DNA from: Primulina eburnea | Taxonomy: Eukaryota; Streptophyta; Magnoliopsida; Lamiales; Gesneriaceae | Direction: 5' to 3' | Length of the DNA stretch: 64,000 nt | Assembly (NCBI RefSeq): GCF_022965805.1 | Contig: NW_027331355.1 | Coordinates: 248,001 to 312,000, forward strand | Shown here: positions 42,707-54,420 of the stretch, piece after piece | Layout of the letters: each line of letters starts with the position of its first letter | Numbering within the stretch: the first letter of the stretch is position 1 | Made by a program: the position numbers and the translations under genes | The notes under the pieces: model-generated | Told to the model about the DNA's origin: nothing | What the model saw: the letters and a program-made list of their open reading frames with translations, nothing else | The model's database searches: none

Positions 42707-44162
42707 CAACTCCATTCCCCGATTGGATTTCAAAATGGAAGGCTTCCCTCTCACCTGTTGTCTTCATTAAATGGAGCCCGCTCGCCATTGTCGTCCTTTC
42801 CCCTTCGCTGTTACCACTCGAAGAAACAATATGGTTCAAAAATCTTCTCCGGCGCACCTCTCTGGATCGGATATCGCGAGCACCGCTTCCACCCAATTCG
42901 TCGCCTCTGTCTCGCTGCCAGTCACGTCGACCGATTTTGCTATTGGTCCTAACCCCTTCGCTGTTGCTTTTGGATTTTCCACCGTTGTCCAATCGGGTTT
43001 TAGTTTGCCCTTCCCGGCATGAGCAAATGTTACTCGCTATGAGCCCTGTTTTTGTGACTACCACGGTCAGTCAAGATTTCCCTCGTGCTGTTTCTGCTTT
43101 TCCTATAGCCCAAGCCTCTGCTATCTACAACCAACCACTGATTGCACCGGCCTTCGTTGAATCTTTAGCTCAACCTGCTGCCCATATGAATTCTTCATCA
43201 TCTACAGCTATTTGTAGGAAAGATGTAGATTCTTTGGAATGTTTTTGATAATCTTCTGGTTTATGGTTGAGGCTTCTCAGCCTCAGAAAGAGGGACTGGT
43301 CTCTAAGGAGAACAGCGATTCTAATTTCAAAGGAAGGTAAATGTATTCAAAAAGGAAAAATTTTAGCAGATGGAATCAAGCCGAGCACAAAACAGATCTG
43401 GGCAACTGCAAATGAACACCCGCCTGCACTTTTAGACGGAATGATCCTCGGGGCAGCCCGACCTTGTCAGCGAGACAGGAATCACTCGACTGGGCATGAA
43501 AAAATGACAAAAAAAACTTACCTTCTTAGCTAGAAAAGTGAATTTCTATATAATCTCTTTCCCTTCTTTTTGAGTCTTACGTGATGCTATTTGGTTCCCT
43601 GTTCTCGTAGAATTGATTACAACATTATTTGGACTTGTGCGAAAGATGATTACTTGAAATTGCTTGTTGTCACGAGCCGCGAAGACGACGTGGGCCGAGA
43701 AGGGGTTGTGGGCAACAATGTAAAGAACGAAACATACAAGCCCAAGGTGTATCAAAGTTTCACTTATGGGAAATTTAGGGTTAAAGATTGAGGAGAAAGA
43801 AGATTTTTTCCTTAGTTAATAAGGATAATTATTTCCTTTTCTTTTAAATTTTAGCACATCTTTTAAGATTTGGTAGGATTTTCTTTCAGTTTGTTTTGGA
43901 TTGAGACGTTGGTATATGTAAGAACTTGGTGAAAAGAATTAGGTATAGAGAAAATATCAATAAAAAGTTATTTCACAAGATCAGATGGTTCTCTTGTTTT
44001 CACAAGCTCCAATTCTTCAACTAATCATAGGTCTTCAAGGTCGTAAATCAAAACGGCAGGAATCCTATTCTGAACTAAGAGATTTCATTGTCCAACGACC
44101 CATAACACGATATCAAACTGGGAAATCAGCAAGCTGGAATAGCAATTCGAGGCATTCATGAA
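42707..44162 (+). other. Unassigned region upstream of gag remnant
   Basis: A Ser/Ala/Pro-rich open frame from an ATG at 42771 (63 codons past the second Met at 42831) shifts frame near 43020 into a similar stretch (AVSAFPIAQASAIYNQPLIA) and is stop-ridden after 43248. It may be a remnant of a disordered protein N-terminus; I do not recognise it. 43560-44100 is AT-rich and LTR-like at its end, with 'cgatatcaaactgg' near 44108 as a possible degenerate PBS before gag. Confidence 0.35.
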
Positions 44163-44406
44163 CATGTATCAGGAGGATAAACGTGCAACCGAACGACGAC
44201 AGTGAGAGATGGCCGCACAATTCCAGGAACTTTCACTGAGCTTGACAAACATACGTTCTGAAAATCCAGGTGGGCACAGTGGGGAAATTAGCTACAAAGA
44301 CTCACGCATGCCACCACGCGAGTACTTGAAGCGCATCGACGAGGGAGAAGGTCGTAGGTATATTCCAAAATACTCAAAACTAGAATTTCCTAATTACAAT
44401 GGCCGT
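44163..44406 (+). pseudogene. Gypsy-type gag remnant, 5' part
   Basis: After an ATG at about 44163 and one stop, the frame from 44209 encodes a gag start (MAAQFQELSLSLTNIRSEN) ending in KLEFPNYNGR, the segment that opens the gag core in many gypsy elements. The hAT element then interrupts it. When the hAT element and one copy of ATGGCCGT are left out, the frame continues into the part at 47500. Confidence 0.65.
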
Positions 44407-44419
44407 TAGGCATACTTAT

Positions 44420-44600
44420 CGGTTCCACCGGACCGGTTCCTATCGGTTCTCGGTCCGGTGAGTTCGGAACCGGTCCGAACCGGTTAGGAACCGGTTCCAG
44501 TTCCAAGATGAAAAACTTAGAACCAATCCAAACCAAGACCGGTTCGGCTTCTAATAAACCGGTTCCGGTTCGGTTTAAACCGGTTCCGAACTCTAATTTA
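44420..44600. repeat. hAT subterminal repeats, left end
   Basis: Multiple overlapping copies of AACCGGTTCC-type words ('ggaaccggttcc', 'aaccggttccg'). Their mirror set is at 47280-47475. Such subterminal repeats are usual transposase-binding sites in hAT elements. Confidence 0.75.
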
Positions 44601-44736
44601 TTATATTTTACTATATGATTAAAATTAGTAATATTAATGGACAATTTTTTATTTAGTATTTTGATTGCAAATAATTGTGATTACATAAAAAAAATTTAAC
44701 AGAATAACATAAACATTTATTTTTACAAATGAACAT

Positions 44737-46863
44737 CTAAAATTCATCACGATTTATTAAAATATATTTGGAATATTCTGGATCTTCGTCGGAATTTGAG
44801 CTTTGGAATTCGTCGATCGCGCCAGAGGTCCTATTCTTTTTTTCTGCTGCAATTCAATCTTGTAGGCACGTTAGCATGCAAAGTGTTTCTGACTTTAAAT
44901 TAGTTCTTTGGTCACCAATGATCTTTCCACATACTGAAAATACTGATTCGGAAGCAACACTTGAACTTTGAATGGGTAGGACATCTCTTGCAATTGCAGA
45001 TAACACTGGATAAAGTTTAGAATTTGCTTTCCACCAATCAAGAACATCGAAATTATCCGTAGTATCAATATATTGACTTAGATAAATTTGGATCTCATTG
45101 TAATTGGTTGTTGTCACCAATTTTCCTTTGAACTTTTGTCGTTTCAAAATTTGAAAAAAGTTCAGTGCTCCGCTTTTGCTCTTATATGTCGGCATCTCCT
45201 CCGGCTGCGCACTCGGTTCATCACATTGTTCACTAGCATACAAATCAAACAATTCTTGGAGAGAATGCATGATTGACTTCTTTTGATCGTTAACATTCTT
45301 CCCAAGAAATTTAGCATAATATTCAAAAAACACGTCTAATCCTCCTTGATTTTGAGTAGGATCAAGTAATGTTGCTAAACCATGCACAATAGGGATAGTT
45401 TACCAATATTTTAAAAATTTGTTTTCCATATTTGAAACAAAATCACGCATAACAGAATCATCGCGATAGTCAATAAATTTATAAAACATATTGAAAAGAA
45501 AAAGTAGAAACATGGTTGAAGTAGGGTAGTTAATGCCAGAAAATTTTTCGGTTGCTTCTTTAAAAATTTCTAACAAAGAATCACATTTACGCAAAATATT
45601 CCAATCGTCGTCACTTAGCATTAAAGATTGTGTTGTAATATTATTATAATATGGAGTAACTAAATCTTGAAAACGTAATAAAGTATGAAGCAAGTGATAT
45701 AGGGAATTCCATCTAGTTTCAATAGGACGAGGAAATTTTTTAAATTTAATTCCGATTGATTCGACTAGTGTTTTCCAGTCACGTCCATATCTTCTTTCAC
45801 GAAATAATTTCCCACATAATTTGAATTTTTCTATTACAGTGGACATTTGTTCATCACAGGCACATTTAACACATAAGTTGATAATATGACACGCACATCT
45901 AACATGAAGCAAATTACCTTCTAAAATTGGTTTTAGTGAATCTTTAAGATATTGAATTGCGAGAGTATTGGCACTCGCATTATCTAATGTTATCGACATT
46001 ATTTTATTTTGTATGCCATAAATCTTAACAACATTTAAAACATATTTGGCTATAGTGTATGCATTGTGAGACGATTCTAAATGATCTAGCGCTAAAATTC
46101 TTTTTTGCATAGTCCAAGTTTCGTCAATCCAATGACATGTAACAACAAGATATGATTCATATTTTAAATTAGTCTAAATATCATTTGTTAAACTAACTCT
46201 ACAAAAAATATTTGAAAGTTGCGATTTTAGTGTTTCTTTATATTCTTTGTAAATATCAAAACAATATTTCTTAAGTGTGTGCCTAGAAATATTGTGAAAA
46301 CCAGGTCAAATAGTACTAGTAAATTCAACAAAACCTTCTTGTTCAGCTATTATAAAAGGTTGACAACATTTGGTAACAAACTTTACGATGTCTTTCCGAG
46401 AAATTTCTTTTGTAATTGTAAAAGCTTTACCACTAAAAGGATTAATTTGTTGTTGTATTGGTTCCCTACCGAATGGTTGTAGCGTATCAGGGTCAAGTTT
46501 ATGTACCTTAACTAAATATTTTTTCAAAGTACCGGTACCACCGGAACCACCACCCGTTTTGTAAGAATACCTCGTTTTGCAAATTTTACAAACGACAAAA
46601 GAGTTATTCGTACCTTGTTGTTCAATATCAAAGTGATCCCAAATTTTGCTTCGCTTTGCACGGGCTGTCTTCGTGCTCGTTGACATTGTGTTGCTTGCTC
46701 GAGTAGACGATGGCGTCCCTACATCTTTGTTGGGGAGTTCAATGGCTTCTTCATCCTCGTGGCCAGGTTCGACTTCATCAAAGTCGTGGATGTAGCCAAA
46801 ATGTTCACCAAAGTCGGGAGCGTATTCGCCACCACCACCACGACGGTTTGAAGATGATGCCAT
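44737..46863 (-). pseudogene. hAT transposase with four in-frame stops
   Basis: Cut-and-paste transposase. ATG at 46863 and final TAG at 44737 enclose 708 codons in one frame with no frameshift. Order: Gly/acidic N-terminus, BED-type zinc finger (KIWDHFDIEQ, VVCKICKTRYSY, LKKYLVKVHK), catalytic domain (SITLDNASANTLAI; HVRCACHIINLCVK; RPIETRWNSLYHLL) and the hAT C-terminal dimerisation region (DVLPIQSSSVASESVFSVCG; DQRTNLKSETLCMLTCLQD). Stops at about 46306 (TGA), 46171 (TAG), 45398 (TAA) and 44854 (TGA, where Trp is expected) inactivate it. At least two are simple changes of Trp codons. This is decay by point mutation only. Confidence 0.9.
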
Positions 46864-47279
46864 TGAAATTCGAATTATTTATTTGAGTAAATTACGAAAT
46901 AATAAATAAATAACAATAAAAATAATACGGATTATAGATAAAATTATAACACAGTTATTGAATATATTTGGAGAAATGATAGAAAAGAAATATATCGATT
47001 GTAGAGAAATGAGAATTTGAGAGAAAATTGATATGTGAAATATAAAAAAATGACTTGTATTTATAGATGATTTTGAGGGTAAAAAAAAAAAAAAAAAAAA
47101 TTGCAGATTTTGGGGGCCAAAATGAAAAAAAAATGGCACATTTCATTAGCCATTGAACGGTTACTGAAATGTGCCAACGGCTGCTGTAAATGCTGCATTT
47201 GACAGCCTTTGGGCCAACGGTTGCATTTGCAACCGTTGGCCGAAAGGCCTTTTTTTATTTTATTTTTAAAAAATTCAGT

Positions 47280-47475
47280 TATCGGGTATGGGTCCGGTTC
47301 CGGGTCGGTTCTGAGTTCGGCCCGGAAACGGTTCAGAACCGGATCCGGAACCGGTTCAGAAAAATGTTGAACCGGTTCAAACCATAAATTAATTGGTTGT
47401 ACGTGGTTTCGGGTCCGGTTCTCATATACCGGATCCGGTTCCGGGCTTATCGGATCGGTACCGGCCCGAACCAGT
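47280..47475. repeat. hAT subterminal repeats, right end
   Basis: Same AACCGGTTC/GGATCCGGAACC-type words as the left end. The minus ORF here (47061-47486) is repeat-derived. Confidence 0.75.
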
Positions 47476-47499
47476 CCGTTAGGCATGCCTAATGGCCGT

Positions 47500-47965
47500 G
47501 GAGGCCCGTTGGGATGGATTCATAGGTGCGAACAGTTTTTTCGACATCAACATACACTGGAAGAGGAAAAGGTGGAGTTAGCATCCTTTCACATAGAAGA
47601 AGAAGCGCAAGTGTGGTTATTAAAATTAGAGAGAGGTAAGCCGAACTTACAGTGAGAAGAATTCTAGACACAATGTAATATCCGATTTGGCCGACGATCC
47701 GCAACAATAAATTTGGAGAATTATCTAAGTTACGCCAAACAGGAACCATAAGAAAATATCAGAGCCGATTCGAACAATGGCTACTCATGCCTGTGCTCTC
47801 ACCAGCGAACAAGAAGTGGAAATATTCATCAGCGGGTTAAGGGAGCAAATTGCAATTAAGGTGGAAATCCATCAGCCAAAGTATTTAGCGAGTGCAATGA
47901 GCCTTGTGCGACTATTCGAGCGAAATTTTAATAAGAATGATTTGAACTATTGGAATCTAGAATAA
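47500..47965 (+). pseudogene. Gypsy-type gag remnant, 3' part
   Basis: Continues the gag core: motifs PLGWIHRCEQFF, EKVELASFHIEEEAQVWL, then two stops and a frameshift into the frame of 47777 (ACALTSEQEVEIFISGLREQ, LASAMSLVRLFERN). This is the C-terminal half of a retrotransposon gag domain. No zinc knuckle or pol follows; a dispersed repeat begins within its last codons. Confidence 0.7.
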
Positions 47966-48255
47966 AAAAACGTGAAAATTGCTTGAACTATGACTAAGAT
48001 TTTTGAGAGAGTTGCAAGAATTGGTGCGATATGTGTGTCGTGTCCTTCATCTTCTGTTGATAAATTCTTTTGTTTAAAAAATTATTACCATGATCCACGA
48101 TCTTCCCATGATGCAGCCCTTGATTTACCCTCATTTGTACGCCATTTGACTAATTCAAATCAATTTAAATTACCGATGGGTTCTTATCCAATCTTTCACC
48201 TCTTACTTCTAGGGCTTGGGCTTGACAAACTTTGAGCCTTATTAAAATATAGCCT
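47925..48255 (+). repeat. Dispersed repeat, copy 2
   Basis: Same repeat as 31568-31946 in the same orientation, starting within the last gag codons and ending about 'atagcctcaaca'. If these are LTRs, the gag-bearing element was about 17 kb of nested DNA with its own pol deleted; alternatively it is an unrelated repeat family. Confidence 0.6.
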
Positions 48256-48792
48256 CAACACAAGTTATATGGATTTTTATTAATGATTTGAAGTCATGTA
48301 CTTCTCCATCCAAATGAAATCTTATTTTTTATTAGATTAGATGTATATAATTTCAAGACTTTTTACAATCACCTTCCTTTCCTTTCAGAAAATTGTCCTT
48401 TGATGTTTATGCTGCAATTTATTTAAAAAATCTCTGTAGAATTATTGAAAATTTATCACTTTGCATAATAGGGCATGAGTTAGCAGATAGTTAAATGAGA
48501 TATCATGATTCTACCCATAAGTTCAAAATTCTTCGGCCCTTGGATTTACTGGTACTCATCCCATTATTCTTTTCCAGGTCAAAGAAGAAATTCAATCTGA
48601 ACTTATGACTCATGGCTTTGGGTGAGTATAGTTATATGATGAGTGAATTCACTTTATTTTCTTTTTCCAACTGAAAATTGTGTAACTGGAATACATATAC
48701 TAAGTGAGACCAGTAACATAGAAAGACGTGCGCATGCAGAGGTGATTGTAACCATTCTAATCTCATTATGCATCCGTCAGGAACCGTACACA
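48256..48792. other. Non-repetitive spacer, possible host DNA
   Basis: The only stretch over 500 bp in the right half not assigned to an element. It holds a candidate small exon (48578-48621). No other feature. Confidence 0.45.
48578..48621 (+). other. Candidate 44-nt exon of an unidentified gene
   Basis: A pyrimidine-rich stretch ending 'ttcttttccag' is followed by 44 nt open in a frame giving VKEEIQSELMTHGFG, then 'gtgagtata', a strong donor-like sequence. No neighbouring exon was recognised on either side, so this may be an orphan exon of a degraded gene or chance. Confidence 0.3.
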
Positions 48793-50999
48793 TGAAGCTG
48801 TTGGATCTCGGTTTCTACATGCCCAAACGCAGCGGAAGTTTAAAATTTTTATTTTATTTTGAAAAACAAAATAACTTTTGGACACTCGTATGGTTTTCAT
48901 GAATCAAACATATATTCATAGGATGTTAGAATCGTTATACCTTTGGTGAATTAATCACGTGGCTCCAACTATTCCGGGGTTAGCGGAGATAGCTCTTGTT
49001 GAAAATCCCTACGAACTTTCTTCGATCTCCTTCTATTAAGTCCACGACCAGAAGATTTGTTCCTCTTCCAAATAGCACTAGAATATTTGGAAGAACTTTT
49101 AACGTTGGAGATTGAACACACTTTGATTCAAAATCTTTTTTTTTTTGAGAGCACAAAACATTGGAAGTGCCGAAAACCTTTTTAGCAAAATTCCTTGAAG
49201 GGTTTCGTATGAATCTTGTACAAATCAGAATAATATCCTTAATTATTCTTTTATTATCCTTTACTTAATTAATTTAATTAATTAAGTAAACTCAAGATTT
49301 TGGAGGAATTGTGGTATTTTAACTTTCGAAAATCACACAATATCAAAATTAGTGGAAGTTATGATTTTAGGTCAAATATTTTAAAATAAAAATTCCATGA
49401 CCTAATTAACATTAATGGGCTTGATTAATTAATTGGGCTAGTCCAACTAGTTTAATTAATTAATCAAAGTCCATTAAAACTTTAATTATTTAGTATGTTG
49501 GACTTGTACTCCTACAAGCTCATTAAACATACTTCTCACTTATTTAATTTAATATTTAATAAACTCAACTTTTGAGCTTAACAAATTAAATCGATTATAA
49601 ATTCAACATTTGAATTTATTATTTAAATTATAAATTCAACTCTTTGAATTTTATCACCTCCAAAATTTAATATTTAATAAACCCAACTTTTGAGTTTAAT
49701 AAATTAAATTATCAGATTTCATAAATTCAACTCATTGAATTTATTCTCCCAAATTTTATAATCATAAATTCAACTCCTTGAATTTACTATATCATAATAT
49801 AAATTCAACTCCTTGAATTTATTCTCTCAAATTTTATAATCATAAATTCAACTCCTTGAATTTACTATATCATTATATAAATTCAACTCCTTGAATTTAT
49901 TCTCTCAACGGGAACAAACGATCCAGTACTTGTGTGACCCTCAATGGTTCAGGGATACAGCTAGCAGTGGATTCACAACTCTTTGTGATTCAGGACATAA
50001 TCCTTTATTCGGGCTTACCCTAGTTAGCCCCATTCTTTCATCAACACCTTGATCAAGAATGTCAGAACTCATTTCTGATTGCACCCATCGGATCATGTAA
50101 GAGCGTCTAGTAGCATCGCCCCATGATCCCCTAGGCATCACTGATAGTGCCTGCAAGAACCAGTCGATTATGATTAACGTACAGTACGGTCCCTTCATCT
50201 CATATATCCCGATCGAATCTGCAACCATTGGTTCATCGAGGGTTGCATATTAATTCGATAACTATGTGATAACTATAATAGTGGCATCGCGTGTACTATT
50301 TTGGAGAACTCCTTCTCCAACGTACATCTCGTACTCTGGCCAGAGATTCCATGCACTATTATTTCATTAGATCACATAGGATATCCACACCCGTAGGTGA
50401 GCGGTGAATCCCCGACTACAATGCACTGGCTCCTATATGTGTCGCAACTGTACCCAACCTCGCCACCTGATGACTCTCCTGGAGCCGGTAAACGAGTCAA
50501 AGCACAGCCCTAACATATAGAGCCTCAGTGTTGTCTCGGGTCGTAAGTATTAATGGTGTACAATCATAACCACGGACTTATCCTCTCGATGAATGATAAC
50601 CACTTGGAAAGTTCGAGGGAGGGTTGTTCAGTATAATCATCATATGACTACCCATCTGCATGTTTGGACATCTCTATGCCCTTACCAAGAAACGCAGTAC
50701 ACAACATCACAGATGCTAGTCTCGATCTCAAGCGGCCTTTATCCCTGTTTTAGGCGGCTGAATCGACTAGGAACGAAATTATAATATGCAGTGTTTACAA
50801 ATGAGTTTCAACATCGAATTACGATTCATTTGTATTAAAGCATAATCAAGGACTTTATCTATGCTGATTGCATGGGTATACAGATAAAGTATAACAAGAC
50901 CATAAAAAGTTAAATTATATTAAAATAAAGATTGTTTATTTCACTTGAGTCAATAAATTCCCTAGCCAACCGTTGGCTTGCAGGGCATTTACTCTAACA
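48793..50999 (-). repeat. Element A 3' LTR
   Basis: On the minus strand begins TGTTAGAGTAAATGCC and ends CAACAGCTTCA (start could be 48799 instead). Segments around 49930-50260 and 50390-50560 align with 56420-56720 and 56870-57030 of the element B LTR. It holds an expanded palindrome array at 49595-49905. Confidence 0.75.
49595..49905. repeat. Array of AT-rich palindromes in LTR A
   Basis: About seven copies of TAAATTCAA..TTGAATTTA with a 3-5-nt spacer (for example near 49597, 49631, 49721, 49764, 49799, 49842, 49876), each a perfect or near-perfect hairpin. LTR B and LTR 1-794 have just two longer palindromes at the matching place. Confidence 0.8.
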
Positions 51000-51011
51000 A
51001 TCTCCCACTTG
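51000..51011 (-). other. Polypurine tract of element A
   Basis: Minus strand reads CAAGTGGGAGAT then the LTR start TGTTAGAG; the same tract is found in element B. Confidence 0.8.
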
Positions 51012-51013
51012 CC

Positions 51014-53730
51014 CTAGAGCCAGCTACACATAAACTTTAATCTCATTGCTTCGCGATGCTACTCAAACAATGGTCCTGGCAAGGGCTATGTAAGTGGATC
51101 AGTAACATTATCTGCAGAGGGGAGTCTTTCTACTGATATGTCTCCTCTTCCCACAATCTCCCGTATGATGTGGAACTTCCTAAATACATGTTTGGATCAC
51201 TGATGAGACCTTGGTTCCTTTGCTTGCGCAACGACACCAGTGTTGTTCCAGTACAACGGGACTGGATCAACTCCATTAGGAATAATGTCCAACTCTTGGA
51301 CAAAATTCCTCATCCAAACTACCTCTTTGGTTGCATCAGATGCAACATTGCATTCAGTTTCAGTGGTGGAATCCGCAACGGTGTCTTGCTTGGAATCTTT
51401 CCAAGAGACAGCCGCACCATATAGCATGAATACAAAATCAGAGGTCGATTTCGAATCATCTACGTCACATTGGAATCTATAATCCGTGTAGTTTTCCCAT
51501 TTCAATTCTCCACCCCCATAGACCATGAACAAGTTCTTAGTCCTTCTCAAATACTTAAGAATATCTTTCACGGCCTTCCAATACATTGGACCAGGGTTTT
51601 CCTGATATCTGCTTGTAACACTCAAAGCGTAAGCAACATCAGGACGTGTCTATATCACACCATACATGATACTATCAATGGCTGACGCATATGGAATACA
51701 TGTCATCATCTCTATCTCTTCATCAGTTTTGGGACACAAAGCTTTAGATAGAGTAATACCATGACACGTTGGTAAGTATCCTCTCTTGGACTCTTCCATA
51801 GAGAAACGTTTTATAATGGTATCGATATAGGTGGCTTGGGTGAGTCCGAGCATCCTCTTTGATCTATCTCTATAGATTTGTATTCCCAATACGTAGGATG
51901 CTTCACCCATGTCTTTCATGGAGAATTTACTGGCTAACCATACTTTAGTTGATTGCAGTAATCCTACATCATTCCCAATGAGCATGATATCATCCACGTA
52001 AAGTACTAGAAATGTCACTGCACTCCCACTAATTTTCTTGTACACACATGGTTCCTCAGGATTCTTAGCAAAACCAAACTCTTTGATAGTGCTATCAAAT
52101 CTGAGGTTCCAACTTCTTGACTCCTGCTTGAGACCATATATTGATCTCTGAAATTTGCATACCTTATGCACACTTCCTATTGATGTGTATCCCTCAGGTG
52201 GAGACATATAAATTTCCTTTTTGATGTCTCCATTGAGAAATGCAGTCTTTACATCCATTTGTCATATCTCATAGTCATATCATGATGCTATGGTTAGTAG
52301 TATTATAATGGATTTAAACATAGCAACTGGTGAAAATGTTTCCTCATAGTCAACTCCTTGTCTTTGAGTATAATATTTTGCAACCAGCCTTGCTTTGAAG
52401 GTCACTACCTTCCCATTCGCCCCAAGTTTTCTTTTGTAGATCCATTTGCACCTTATAGGAACGATTCCCTCAGGTTGATCCACCAATGTCCAGACTCGGT
52501 TTGAATATATAGAGTCCATTTCTGACTGCATGGCTTCAAGCCATTTGGTTGAATCAGTATCAGATATTGCTTCCTTAAAGTTCATTGGATCATATCCAAC
52601 AAAAGACTCATCATGGTCTTGTTCATGAAGAAGCGTATATCTAGCAGGTGGTCTAATAACCCTATCAGACCTTCTAAGAGCTTGTACTTCAACTACTGGT
52701 TGTTGGAGATTAGGTTCAACTACTATAGTTGAGGGAGTATCTTGAATTTCTTCAAGTTCTATCAACTTCCCTTTTTCTATCTAATAGAAATTCCTTTTCC
52801 AAAAAGATGGCATTTCTTGAAACAAACACTTTTGCTTCATTGGGACGATAGAAATAATACCCAACAGAATTCTTTGGATATCCTACAAAATAGCACAAAG
52901 TGGATCTACTATCCAATTTGTCTCCCACTGTCTGCTTCACGTAAGCAAGACATCTCCATATTCTCTCGTAAGAATATTTGGGAATTTTTCCTATCCATAT
53001 CTCATATGGGTTTTTATACACTGCCTTAGTATAAACATTATTCAACAACATTGCCGCAGTTTCAAGCGCAAAGCCCCAAAACGATGTAGGCAATTTAGTG
53101 AATCCCGTCATTGATCGAACCACGTCCAACAAGGTTCACTTACAATGTTCAGAAACACCATTCAATTGTAGTGTTGCTGGTGGAGTCCACTGTAAGAGAA
53201 TCACATTCTCTTTTAGATAACCCAAAAATTCAGCACTCAAGTATTCTCCACTTCGATCAGATCGAAATGCTTTAATACTTCTTTCTAGCTGGTTTTCTAC
53301 TTCATATCTGAATTCTTTGAACCTTTCAAATGCTTCAGATTTGTGTTTTATCAAATAAACACACCCATACCTCGAATGGTCATCAGTAAAGGTAATGAAG
53401 TAGGATTGCCCATAAGCTAACACTTAGCGGGCCACAAACGTCTGTGTGGATCAAATCCAGTAGATCATGTGCACGTTCCACGTTTCCATTGAATGGAGTC
53501 TTGGTCAATTTTCCTTTTAGACAGGACTTACAAGCATGTAGAGAATTTATGTCTGACAAGTCAACATGCCTTCTCCCACTAGCTTGTGCATCCTTCTTTG
53601 GGAAATATGACCTAGTCTAGCATGCCATATTTGTGTGGGATTTGGATCATCTAACTTTCTTTTGTTTGTTGTTGAAATCATGTTTACTCGGACATTCACT
53701 TATCATTTCCAGAACAATTCTGGCGCATAT
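51014..53730 (-). pseudogene. Element A integrase, RT and RNase H, broken
   Basis: Read from right to left: a pre-integrase segment (WHARLGHIS), integrase (HTDVCGPL; AFRSDRSGEYLSAEF, with the catalytic Asp present; NGVSE), linker, RT (KWIYKRKLGANGKVV; MDVKTAFLNGDI; LVLYVDDIMLIGND) and RNase H (KSTSDFVFMLYG; ADSTTETEC) to a stop at 51014. Frames change near 53430, 53130, 52765, 52270 and 51640, with extra stops in the last 60 codons. The Copia order (integrase before RT) is clear. Non-functional. Confidence 0.85.
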
Positions 53731-53789
53731 AATTTCTTATGTCCAGACTTCTTGCAGTGAAATAAATATGTTCTAACTTATCGGGCTTT

Positions 53790-54420
53790 GTAGGCCTTTT
53801 AAGTGTCTTTCAGAGTTTGCTTCTTATTGGGATTGTTTTTCTTGTGAGGGGCAGAACATTTCTTTCCCTTACCTTGTGGACCATTTTCGTCTGACGAGAG
53901 GGCCATAAGAAAAACAACAATTCCATGTTTTATGGTGATCTCATAAATTATAAGCGTATTGACTAGCTCTTCAAGGCTATCATCTATCTTATTCAATTCA
54001 CCATAACCCCGTCAAATGAGGAAGAGAAATATAACAAATTGATGTTATCTAGGAACTCATTAGGAATCACATATTCCAGACACACCACATTCTTAGCAAG
54101 CCCAGTCATACGTACACCATGCTCATGGGCCAAAGCCCTGTCTTGCGTGCGTGTGGTCATGAGCTCATTGAAAGTGGTGTGCATAGTTTCATGCACCATG
54201 CAACTCTTGCACGAGCATTCGAATGTCAGCAGCATTCAAATTTTCCTCAAACTGTCCCTACAGTTCATTTGACGTAAAAGCGAGCATGTTACACTTTAGC
54301 TTGCATACTATGGTCCTACCATCTTGCATGTTTTGTCAGTTCAACAGGACTGACATTAGTGTGTATGCCATTTTCTCTGAATTCAGAACAATTTTCCCAA
54401 CCAGTCTTGAAAATTAGATT
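53790..54420 (-). pseudogene. Element A gag remnant
   Basis: Fragments related to element B gag: LLTFECSCKSCMV region, RALAHEHGVRMTGLAKNV, then DDSLEELVNTLIIYE and GPQGKGKKCSAPHKKNN. The start codon, much of the middle, and the zinc knuckle and protease in intact form are missing. Several frameshifts. Confidence 0.7.

Larger units (their letters stand above)
44407..47491 (-). mobile_element. hAT transposon with terminal inverted repeats
   Basis: 3085 bp bounded by TAGGCATACTTA (left) and TAGGCATGCCTA (right); the latter is its own reverse complement apart from the outer bases, and the two ends match at 10 of 12 positions as inverted repeats. Perfect 8-bp target duplications ATGGCCGT lie at 44399-44406 and 47492-47499. 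It carries one transposase gene on the minus strand and GC-rich subterminal repeats at both ends. Inserted in gag of a gypsy element. Confidence 0.9.

Noticed and set aside
42699..43064. Minus-strand Arg/Gly/Ser-rich 121-codon ORF
   Set aside because: It overlaps an equally open plus frame; neither shows a family motif, so no gene is called.
49595..49905. CRISPR-like array of palindromic repeats
   Set aside because: Units differ in spacing and sequence, spacers are not unique 30-40-mers, and the context is a plant LTR.
48799..50999. Alternative LTR A start at 48799 (TGTTGG)
   Set aside because: Start at 48793 (TGAAGC) better matches the end of LTR B (TGAAAGC); kept as a stated uncertainty.
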